Source: an uncultured Chitinophagaceae bacterium
GTDB taxonomy: Bacteria > Bacteroidota > Bacteroidia > Chitinophagales > Chitinophagaceae
Direction: 5' to 3'
Length of the DNA: 6,214 bases
NCBI GenBank assembly: GCA_937907395.1
Contig: CALCII010000019.1
Span: 1-6,214, forward strand
Made by a program: the position numbers and the translations under genes. The notes under the pieces were generated by a model. The model searched no databases. It worked only from the letters and a program-made list of their open reading frames with translations, and was not told the origin of the DNA. Positions within the stretch are counted from its first letter, which is position 1; each line of letters begins with the position of its first letter. Shown here one piece after another: positions 1-5,656 of the stretch.

Positions 1-431
1 TGCAGCTGTTAACCGAAGAACAGGTGTGGCAAAAGCCTAATGAATCTTCCAACTCTATTGCCAACCTGATCCTGCATCTCTGTGGCAACATGACGCAATA
101 TGTACTTTCATCTTTAGGTGGTGAACCTGATAACCGTGAACGTGATAAAGAATTTTCGGCTAATGGCTGTTATACCAAAGAGCAACTGTTGTCCCGGCTT
201 TCCACTGTAGTAACAAAAGTGATTGCTGTGGTTGAACAACAGGATGAAGCTTCCTTACTAAAAGCAAGAAGTGTACAGGGTTTTAGAAAAACAGGACTGG
301 CCATCATTCTCCATATCACCGAACATTATTCCTACCATACCGGGCAAATTGCATTGCTCACCAAACTGATGACAAATCAGGATTTAGGATTCTATAAAGG
401 GCTTGATTTAAATAAAAAGAATGTGATTTAG
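1..431 (+). CDS. DinB/DUF1572-like metal-binding protein, 3' part (5' truncated by window)
   Basis: The reading frame is open from base 3 and ends at TAG 429-431, giving about 142 residues; the start lies outside the window. DinB-superfamily proteins are four-helix bundles, usually about 150-170 residues, that carry a metal-binding histidine triad. Some family members are thiol transferases and many have no known substrate. The visible pattern fits the DUF1572 branch: an LTEEQVWQKPNE segment, then NSIANLILHLCGN with a candidate ligand His at 75-77, a GGEPDNRERDKEF stretch, and near the C-terminus HITEHYSYHTGQI with His codons at 312, 324 and 336. The His at 75, 324 and 336 are the likely triad. 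The in-frame GTG at 24 sits inside the conserved N-terminal segment and is not a credible start. No signal peptide or membrane segment is visible. The protein is probably cytoplasmic, with an unknown biochemical role. The gene is convergent with the T9SS cargo gene across a repeat-filled gap. The family call is firm; the function is not. Confidence 0.85.
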   Translation, partial: QLLTEEQVWQKPNESSNSIANLILHLCGNMTQYVLSSLGGEPDNRERDKEFSANGCYTKEQLLSRLSTVVTKVIAVVEQQDEASLLKARSVQGFRKTGLAIILHITEHYSYHTGQIALLTKLMTNQDLGFYKGLDLNKKNVI

Positions 432-500
432 GATACTCGCAAGCACTTGAGATAGAAACACAGATGGAACTGATTTGACGGATGAACGCAGATCTTTTCT

Positions 501-583
501 CACAGAAATCACAGAATAACACGGAAAAAGAACGGATGATATATTTAACCACGGAGACACGGGGAGCACAGAGGAACACAAAG
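501..583 (+). repeat. Quasi-periodic CAC(A/G)GA motif tract
   Basis: The motif CACAGA, CACGGA or a close variant starts at 501, 510 and 520, and again at 550, 558, 567 and 577. Spacing within each cluster is 8-10 nt, near one helical turn. The second cluster includes CACGGAG, CACGGGG, CACAGAGG and CACAAAG. The tract belongs only to copy 1 of the mosaic element; copy 2 has unrelated sequence here. The spacing is imperfect, so this is not a simple tandem repeat, and no spacer-repeat structure like a CRISPR array is present. Confidence 0.6.
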
Positions 584-656
584 AAATTATTGATTACTTC
601 CTGCTCGAACTCTCTGCGAAAACCTCTGCGTTCTCTTTTCTCTGCGGCTAGAAATC

Positions 657-684
657 GTTGACCGGTTGTCGTTGATCTTTGGCC
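657..684 (+). repeat. Four-unit heptamer tandem array (copy 1)
   Basis: Four contiguous 7-nt units at 657-663, 664-670, 671-677 and 678-684 follow a GTTGGYC-like consensus; the second unit is GGTTGTC and the last is TTTGGCC. The array follows the last CTCTGCG motif (640-646) and is part of the shared middle module. The equivalent array at 5851-5878 has the same four-unit phasing and is closer to the consensus, so this copy looks more decayed. Confidence 0.65.
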
Positions 685-706
685 GAAATACAGGAACCAC
701 GAAGGC

Positions 707-733
707 ACGAAGAAGCTTCGTTATACAACGAAG
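707..733. other. Overlapping hairpin-forming repeats, possible 3'-end structure
   Basis: CTTCGTT (716-722) and AACGAAG (727-733) form a perfect 7-bp stem with a 4-nt loop. An alternative stem pairs ACGAAG (707-712) with CTTCGT (716-721), so the two hairpins are mutually exclusive. In the + direction the stem is followed by GTGTTTTA, a weak T run. In the minus direction, which serves the gene ending at 793, there is no T run. It could be a weak terminator or 3' stabilising structure. It may equally be a by-product of the repeat sequence. Confidence 0.35.
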
Positions 734-792
734 TGTTTTATATCCAACACCATAGACAACAAGATACACATGAAAAGAGAAACGCTTATTTC

Positions 793-2103
793 CTACTGCT
801 TCACAAACTCACCCCAATAAATAACCGAACCGGTACTGATTTGCAATATATAAATACCCGCTGCCAGGTCGGCCACCGGAACCGTCAGTTGTTGCTGTGC
901 ATCTGTAACCCAGCTGCGCATGCGTACTCCGGTATGACTGTACACCTGAATGCTCAGCTTCTGATCTGCCGCTTGTGGCAATTGAACTTGTAAGGATGTG
1001 GTTACAGGGTTGGGGTAAATTTTAATCGCTTTCCCATACGGTGAAAACAAAACAGGTCTGATGTCAGAATAAGAAACCGTACCATCTGCGTCCACCATTT
1101 TCAAACGGTAATAGTTGAGCTGAGGCAAGGGATGGGCATCCCGGTATTCGTACCGGTTGCTATTGTTATTCTTCGCTCCCACTTTCGACAGTAACTGGAA
1201 ATCAATACCGTTTTTACTACGCTCCACTTCAAAATGCGAAACCGCCGATTCGTTCTCTGTTGACCAGTAAAGCAGCACCTGCTGTTGTTCCTTTCGTGCA
1301 GCAAAATTTGTGAGTGATAGCGGCAATGTGCCGCTTATCGTGAGCGGAATGAATTGGGTAAGACTCCAGTCGTCTTTGGATCGTACAAATAAATAATGCA
1401 GTCCCGGCAACAACGTGCTTGTGTTCACCACAAAACTATGGTTGTTAATATCAACTCCCGGCGTAAAGCTGATGGATGTGCCATTTCCAAAACCCGGATC
1501 GGCATCAAAGAAATATTCCATCCGGGTTATGTTTCCGGGAGCAGCAGGTGAACTTGCATAGGTGCTAACAACGGCCATAAGAATACTGTTGGTGAGCGAC
1601 CATGCGCCACCACTATTACGAGTGCGTACGTATAAACGATGGATACCCTGTGTTAATAAAGAGGTGTTAATGGAGGCAGCAAGAGACGGTAGATCCAGTG
1701 CCGCTGTAAGAGGAATAGAAGTGCCGCTGCCAAAACCGGGATCGGTATCAATAAAATATTCGGCTGCCACCACATTGCCTGCAACCGGTGTGGCCGATGG
1801 GTAAGGAGCATATATCGCAAATACAGTTGAGCTGGTGAGCGACCAATTGCCATTTGCATTGCGTGTGCGTATGTACAGGCGATGGGCACCCACCTGTAAT
1901 GCGAATGGGTTGATGTTTCCCAGCAACAAAGGAAGATCTGCAGCCGATGTAACAGGAATGGGTGTTCCGTTGCCAAAGCCCGGATCGGTATTGATGAAGT
2001 ATTCGGCGGCTGTTACATCGGCCGGTACAGGGGCCGGAGGATAGGCCGGCTGACCGGACACAATTGTGCTAACAAGTAACAGAAATACAAACAGTGATCG
2101 CAT
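793..2103 (-). CDS. Secreted three-repeat protein with T9SS type A sorting domain
   Basis: This is a 436-residue protein exported by Sec and then, by its C-terminal signal, by the type IX secretion system to the cell surface or medium. Residues 1-17 form a signal peptide (MRSLFVFLLLVSTIVSG). Residues 31-256 hold three copies of an approximately 81-residue unit. Each begins (A/M)EYFxxxDPGFGxGT at residues 33, 114 and 195 and ends near GxHxLYxRTRNxxGxWSLT; the third is shorter at its end. Residues 261-350 form a beta-sandwich, fibronectin-III-like linker typical of T9SS cargo (WSTENE, HFEVERSKNGIDF, YYRLKMVDADG). The sorting domain starts at YPNP (363-366) and ends GIYILQISTG..EFVKQ. The ATG at 2103 directly precedes the signal peptide. 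It starts 14 nt after the stop of the beta-helix gene, so the two are probably co-transcribed. The D-rich DPGFGxG loop might bind calcium, which is inference. Adhesion or matrix function is possible; no catalytic motif was seen. Confidence 0.9.
   Translation of the reverse strand: MRSLFVFLLLVSTIVSGQPAYPPAPVPADVTAAEYFINTDPGFGNGTPIPVTSAADLPLLLGNINPFALQVGAHRLYIRTRNANGNWSLTSSTVFAIYAPYPSATPVAGNVVAAEYFIDTDPGFGSGTSIPLTAALDLPSLAASINTSLLTQGIHRLYVRTRNSGGAWSLTNSILMAVVSTYASSPAAPGNITRMEYFFDADPGFGNGTSISFTPGVDINNHSFVVNTSTLLPGLHYLFVRSKDDWSLTQFIPLTISGTLPLSLTNFAARKEQQQVLLYWSTENESAVSHFEVERSKNGIDFQLLSKVGAKNNNSNRYEYRDAHPLPQLNYYRLKMVDADGTVSYSDIRPVLFSPYGKAIKIYPNPVTTSLQVQLPQAADQKLSIQVYSHTGVRMRSWVTDAQQQLTVPVADLAAGIYILQISTGSVIYWGEFVKQ
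1336..2013 (-). repeat. Coding region of three approximately 81-residue DPGFG repeats
   Basis: This is the part of the T9SS cargo gene that encodes residues 31-256. The anchor motif recurs at residues 33, 114 and 195, so the period is exactly 81 residues (243 nt). Repeats 1 and 2 are the most alike (EYFI(N/D)TDPGFG, HRLY(I/V)RTRN), and the similarity is visible in DNA as well, for example the CCGGATCGGTAT-like blocks near 1739 and 1980. Repeat 3 is more diverged (EYFFDADPGFG, HYLFVRSKDDWSLT) and lacks the RTRN asparagine. This points to internal duplication, with the first two units separating most recently. Confidence 0.8.
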
Positions 2104-2117
2104 AGAATAATAGCTGG

Positions 2118-3191
2118 TTAGTTATTGTTTCGGGTGCTGATGGTGGCTGTTACAGATGGTGTTGCCACCGGAACAGAAGATGTGCCTAACGACAGTGCAT
2201 AAATGGAAGGTACAGCCGGGATGCCCGATAGTTTATATGGATCGGGGCCACCAAATGCACCGCAGTCGGGTTTATATCCACTAATGTCCACCCCTCCGCC
2301 AATAGCCGGTGAACCAACCCCCAGTTGATACGACCCGTCGCTGGAACCGGAAACAACAAACAAAGAAGACCAGGAAACATTGATGAGGTTGTTTCCGTTG
2401 CTGCTTAAAGGACCAACCGTTATGCCCGTTTGTGCAGCACTGAAAATATTATTCTCCACCACGCAGTTGTTAAAACTGCAGGAACCCGAATTAATGAGGT
2501 TATTGGCGATATACGCTTTTGTGGCATTCAAGGTGCCTCCTGTATGAAGCGTGTTGTTGCGGATGATGATATTGTTAGACGAAGCAATATCCGTTGCCAC
2601 TACATTGAACGAACCATAAAAACCATGGAGCAGATTGTTTTCAAAGACGATATTCTCCAGTATGGAAGGGTTACCCTGAAATATTCCCACCGTTACGAGA
2701 TAACATTTTCTGAAGGTTAGATCCCGATATTCAGAAGAAACTCCGGCAAAAAAGTAAGGATTGTAGAGATAGCATTTTTCAAACAGCAGATTCAGGCTGG
2801 TTCCTCCTATCTGGTTGCCAAACGCATAAGAATAAGGAGAAACAAAACTGATTCCGTAGAACTCAGAGCCTTCGCTTCCGGAATAAAAGTTGATGAACGT
2901 AATGGTGCTGGATTCTGTGTTATACTGAAGTCCTGCATTTGCACCAGCACCGGAAAGAAAATACCCGTTTCCGATAAAGACCAATCGCTTGCTCAAAGTG
3001 ACATCGGTGTAGATGGTGGCAGATGGTTCCACATGAATCGTATCGCCATTAAGAACAGATGCATTGTTCACCGCACTGTTCACATTGGTGAAGTCGGCAG
3101 CTACACCGATATTGTTATTCACTCTCCAGATTTTTGCCTCAGTGGATAAGAAAAAAAGAATAACAGGAAAACAAAGTAACATCCGTTTCAT
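2118..3191 (-). CDS. Secreted right-handed beta-helix (pectin lyase-like fold) protein
   Basis: This is a 357-residue protein with a Sec signal peptide at about residues 1-19 (MKRMLLCFPVILFFLSTEA). An N-terminal cap follows with IWRVNN, then NGDTIHVEPS and a KRLVFIGNGYFLS strand. From about residue 70 to 290 there are many short hydrophobic and Asn-rich segments such as ITFINF, YGISFVSP, LTFRKCYL, IVFENNLLHG, IIIRNNTL and VVENNIFS. This is the signature of stacked beta-helix coils with asparagine ladders. The C-terminus has a conserved-looking DCGAFGGPDPYKLSGIP motif starting at residue 309 and ends TISTRNNN. The fold is shared by polysaccharide lyases and by binding or structural proteins; no lyase catalytic set was recognised, so activity is unknown. 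It has no T9SS C-terminal domain, unlike its operon partner 14 nt downstream. It is likely periplasmic or surface-associated through another route. The ATG at 3191 was chosen because it starts the signal peptide; a second Met at codon 4 is possible. Confidence 0.8.
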   Translation of the reverse strand: MKRMLLCFPVILFFLSTEAKIWRVNNNIGVAADFTNVNSAVNNASVLNGDTIHVEPSATIYTDVTLSKRLVFIGNGYFLSGAGANAGLQYNTESSTITFINFYSGSEGSEFYGISFVSPYSYAFGNQIGGTSLNLLFEKCYLYNPYFFAGVSSEYRDLTFRKCYLVTVGIFQGNPSILENIVFENNLLHGFYGSFNVVATDIASSNNIIIRNNTLHTGGTLNATKAYIANNLINSGSCSFNNCVVENNIFSAAQTGITVGPLSSNGNNLINVSWSSLFVVSGSSDGSYQLGVGSPAIGGGVDISGYKPDCGAFGGPDPYKLSGIPAVPSIYALSLGTSSVPVATPSVTATISTRNNN

Positions 3192-3319
3192 GTGAAGTTG
3201 ATTTTATACACACAAAGTAGAATCTGAAGTTGTCCAAAAAAATAGTACGGATGTACCAGTGATATCATCATCACACCTGTTCGCTAAAATGATTGTATTT
3301 TGTAATACTGAATATTTGT
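3192..3319. promoter_or_regulatory. Divergent control region with operator-like repeats
   Basis: This is the shared upstream region of the secreted-protein operon (minus) and the two-component operon (plus). A direct repeat TGAAGTTG lies at 3193-3200 and 3225-3232, 32 nt apart (about three helical turns). Symmetric sequences are GTAC-N4-GTAC at 3245-3256, the perfect palindrome TGATATCA at 3260-3267, and GTGAT-N6-ATCAC at 3259-3274. For the minus operon, a weak Bacteroidota-type promoter may be read on the minus strand as TTTG (3238-3235), 15 nt, then TACTTTG (3219-3213). The usual pattern is TTTG, about 19-21 nt, then TAnnTTTG, so both spacing and box are imperfect. For the plus operon, TATTTTG at 3296-3302 is similarly imperfect and has no matching upstream TTTG. 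That two promoters exist here follows from gene orientation; the exact boxes are tentative. Confidence 0.45.
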
Positions 3320-4918
3320 ATGAAACAATTATTGTTGTTCTTCTTCCTTTTTGTGCTGCTAACCGGTTTATCCCGGGCGGGGGAAGCCGATAGTTTACTG
3401 CAACAAGGACATCGTTTATTTCTTCAGTCAGATTATTCCGGTGCACTGTCTGTTTACACCGCACTGGCGCACCGTGCAGAAACCAATCGAAATGATACAT
3501 TTTATATAAAAGCCATCACTGGTATTGGCGATTGCCATTATTACCTGCGTGATAAACAAACGGCACTTCGCTGGTATCATACAGCATTAGCATCTATCAA
3601 TGATAAATCAATTCATAACATGGCATCCACGCTGTACTATAAGATCAGTGTCATGTTTATCGAATCCGGCAAAACAGATTCTTCTAAGTTCTATGCCAAT
3701 CGTGCCATCCGGCTGTTCCGACAGGAAAAAAACAATGTGTCATTATCAAGATCCTTATCAGCTTTAGCAGATATTCACCTCAATGTTACCGGCGATTATC
3801 AAAAAGCGGAAGAACTTATAGAGGAAGCGCTACGAACAGCATTGAAAACCGGTAATCCCGAAGTGATTGGTTTTGCTTACATGAAGAGAACACTTTTGAA
3901 TTATACCAAACAGCGCTATCAACAGGCCCTTCAGGATGTAAACCAGGCTGAGTATTTTTATCTGCAAACAAATAAACAGGAGGATATTCAGTATGCCCGT
4001 TACTTTAAAACCTATTGCCTGATCCGGTTGAGAGATACATCGGCTATTGGTTACATTGAACAGTGGTTCCGGTTTAAGGATTCAATTTTTCAGGTGGAGA
4101 AAGCCGGACAGATCGCAAAGATTCAAACAGTCTATGAAACCGAGAAAAAGGAACGAGAGAATAAAATTCTGCAACAACAGGCACAGATCAGCCAGTTACA
4201 ACTGAAAACAAGAAACCGAACCATTTTTATTCTGCTGGCCTTATTGGCGGGTGCCGGTATGTTTGGTTTTTGGCGTTACAATGCTGCCCGTTTGAAAAAG
4301 AAACAACAGGAATTAAAAATGTTGGAACAATTACAGAAAGATAAGGAACGCATTGCACGTGACCTTCACGATCATGTGGGCGGACAACTTTCTTTCCTCG
4401 TACACGCTATTGAAGGCATTACTGAAGAACCTGCAGAGAAAAGATTATTACTGAAAAAATCGATTCTCGTTTCGTTACGGAAAGTGATTGCCGGTTTGAG
4501 AGAAACCATTTGGGCAATTCATGATGAAAAAATTGAAGTAACAGATTTTATGGATAAACTGAAAGTATTTACCAGAAGTCTGTTTGAGCACAGCAACACA
4601 CAGATTCATTTCAGTGAAGCGCTGCTCACTGAAAAGGATTTGAATCCATTGCTGGCGTTAAATCTCTTCCGCATTTGCCAGGAAATTATTCAGAATACAT
4701 TCAAACATGCACAAGCAACGGAGTTATGGGTGAGCTGCCGGGAAGAAGCTTCGCATTTGTACGTTGAAATCAGAGATAATGGTACCGGGTTTGATGTATC
4801 AACCAATTATAAACACACCCTCGGACTTCAGAATATTCAATCCAGAGCTAAGGAATTTCAAATTAAGGTATTCCTCGAAAGTAACAGCAGCGGCACATTT
4901 TATCAACTGATAGTATAA
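3320..4918 (+). CDS. TPR-sensor hybrid-free histidine kinase (HisKA_3/HATPase_c)
   Basis: This is a 532-residue membrane sensor kinase. A signal sequence (MKQLLLFFFLFVLLTGLS) leads into an all-helical region of TPR-type repeats at about residues 22-255 (for example the ADSLLQQGHRLFLQSDYSGAL unit at 23-43 and ALADIHLNVTGDYQKAEELI around 150-170), predicted periplasmic. A coiled coil spans about 259-300, followed by one transmembrane helix at about 301-321 (TIFILLALLAGAGMFGFW). The dimerisation domain carries ERIARDLHDHVGGQL with the phosphoacceptor His350. The HATPase domain has an N box EIIQNTFKHA (E455, N459), DNGTGFD (D486, G488, G490) and GLQNIQSRA from G502. All key residues are present and there is no receiver domain. 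The ATG at 3320 is preferred to an in-frame TTG at 3293, because it gives a clean signal peptide. The response regulator gene follows 44 nt later and is the obvious partner. The ligand is unknown; TPRs suggest a protein or peptide input. Confidence 0.92.
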   Translation: MKQLLLFFFLFVLLTGLSRAGEADSLLQQGHRLFLQSDYSGALSVYTALAHRAETNRNDTFYIKAITGIGDCHYYLRDKQTALRWYHTALASINDKSIHNMASTLYYKISVMFIESGKTDSSKFYANRAIRLFRQEKNNVSLSRSLSALADIHLNVTGDYQKAEELIEEALRTALKTGNPEVIGFAYMKRTLLNYTKQRYQQALQDVNQAEYFYLQTNKQEDIQYARYFKTYCLIRLRDTSAIGYIEQWFRFKDSIFQVEKAGQIAKIQTVYETEKKERENKILQQQAQISQLQLKTRNRTIFILLALLAGAGMFGFWRYNAARLKKKQQELKMLEQLQKDKERIARDLHDHVGGQLSFLVHAIEGITEEPAEKRLLLKKSILVSLRKVIAGLRETIWAIHDEKIEVTDFMDKLKVFTRSLFEHSNTQIHFSEALLTEKDLNPLLALNLFRICQEIIQNTFKHAQATELWVSCREEASHLYVEIRDNGTGFDVSTNYKHTLGLQNIQSRAKEFQIKVFLESNSSGTFYQLIV

Positions 4919-4925
4919 CCGTACT

Positions 4926-4973
4926 ATGGTAAATAAAAGGTGGCTGCATGTATTTTTAAATTATGGTAGATAA
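4926..4973 (+). other. Possible 15-codon ORF overlapping the response regulator start
   Basis: ATG at 4926 opens a 15-codon frame (MVNKRWLHVFLNYGR) ending at TAA 4971-4973, 8 nt after the kinase stop and overlapping the first 11 nt of the regulator gene in another frame. Its start context TATGGTAAATAAAA (4925-4938) matches the regulator start TATGGTAGATAAAA (4962-4975) at 13 of 14 positions. It could couple translation between kinase and regulator, or it may simply be a small duplication with no product. The short length gives no coding statistics, so this is tentative. Confidence 0.2.
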
Positions 4974-5643
4974 AACATACATAGCCATTGTAGATGATAA
5001 AAAGTCGGTAAGTATTGCTTTGCAGCAAGGGCTGAGCCGTTTTCCGGATCTGGAAGTGGTACTCACGGCACAGAACGGAAAAGACTTTCTTGAAAAAATG
5101 AAAGAAGCCCGTAATGGAGTTCTGCCCGAAATTGTATTGCTGGATATTGATATGCCGGTGATGGATGGTATTACTACAGTAGTGGAAACGAAGTTGCGAT
5201 ACCCTGCCTTACAGATACTTATGCTTACCATTTTTGATGAGGACGAAAAAATTTTTAATGCCATCAAGGCAGGAGCCGATGGATATCTCCTGAAAGATGA
5301 ACCGGTGGAAAAAATAAGAGAGGCAATCCGCAACCTGCTGAATGAAGAAGGCGCACCTATGTCGCCCAGTATTGCACGAAGGGTATTAAAAATTCTGGGG
5401 CGACAACCATTATCGGTTCCGGATCAGGTTTTGAAAATAACAGAAACAGAAGAGAATCTGAGTGAACGGGAACAACATATTCTGCAATTGCTGGTAGATG
5501 GTTTGGAATACAAGGAAATTGCACAGGAGTTGAATATCAGTCCGCATACCGTTCGTAATCATATCAGCAAAATTTATAAAAAGCTGCATGTGAGTTCCAG
5601 AGCACAGGTGCAGAAAATCATACATGGATCGGGGAGAAAGTGA
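4963..5643 (+). CDS. NarL/FixJ-family response regulator (REC + LuxR-type HTH)
   Basis: This is a 226-residue cytoplasmic transcription regulator. The REC domain spans about residues 5-125, with the acidic pair D11-D12, phosphoacceptor D61 in IVLLDIDMPVMDG, the switch Thr89 in LMLTIFD, and Lys111 in GYLLKDE. All conserved receiver residues are present, so it should be phosphorylated normally. A linker of about 40 residues (126-165) leads to a LuxR-type HTH at about 166-216: LSEREQHILQLLVDG, then EIAQELNISPHTVRNHISKIYKKL. This family dimerises on phosphorylation and binds inverted or direct repeats. It is encoded 44 nt after the HisKA_3 kinase, the kinase class that usually pairs with NarL/FixJ regulators, so the pair forms one system. 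The ATG at 4963 starts directly before the REC domain. No Shine-Dalgarno sequence is visible, which is normal for Bacteroidota. Targets are unknown; the divergent surface-protein operon is the nearest candidate. Confidence 0.95.
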   Translation: MVDKTYIAIVDDKKSVSIALQQGLSRFPDLEVVLTAQNGKDFLEKMKEARNGVLPEIVLLDIDMPVMDGITTVVETKLRYPALQILMLTIFDEDEKIFNAIKAGADGYLLKDEPVEKIREAIRNLLNEEGAPMSPSIARRVLKILGRQPLSVPDQVLKITETEENLSEREQHILQLLVDGLEYKEIAQELNISPHTVRNHISKIYKKLHVSSRAQVQKIIHGSGRK

Positions 5644-5656
5644 AACGATACAGGGG

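Larger units (their letters stand above)
446..774. repeat. Mosaic intergenic repeat element, copy 1
   Basis: This fills nearly all of the 361-nt gap between two convergent genes, and no credible gene lies in it. Three modules match the second copy at 5657-5953 in the same order and orientation. The head (446-487) carries GATAGAAACAC and TTGACGGATGAAC, about 38 of 44 aligned positions identical by eye. The middle (612-688) is about 88% identical by eye to 5807-5882. The tail (717-774) runs from TTCGTT..TACAAC to ACATGAA. Between head and middle this copy has a private insert rich in CAC(A/G)GA motifs, and between middle and tail a CCACGAAGGCACGAAG stretch. Mosaics of such oligomers are, from general knowledge, recurrent in intergenic DNA of Bacteroidota and some other phyla, with no settled function. 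There is no transposase and no obvious target-site duplication. A role in transcript 3' ends is inference from its position. Confidence 0.75.

Noticed and set aside
501..583. Possible CRISPR array
   Set aside because: The repeated units are about 6-8 nt at 8-10 nt steps, with no 20-50 nt direct repeats and unique spacers, and no cas gene is present.
358..708. 116-codon minus-strand ORF in the first convergent gap
   Set aside because: It overlaps the end of the DinB gene and otherwise consists of repeat-module sequence; its similarity to the ORF in the second gap is explained by shared repeat DNA.
679..993. 104-codon plus-strand ORF
   Set aside because: It is mostly antisense to the T9SS sorting-domain coding region, which has strong homology-type evidence.
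3293..3319. Upstream TTG start extending the kinase by nine residues
   Set aside because: The extension would bury the signal peptide start; ATG at 3320 gives a standard Lys plus hydrophobic signal sequence.
4956..5333. 125-codon minus-strand ORF
   Set aside because: It is fully antisense to the receiver domain of the response regulator, whose conserved residues are all intact.
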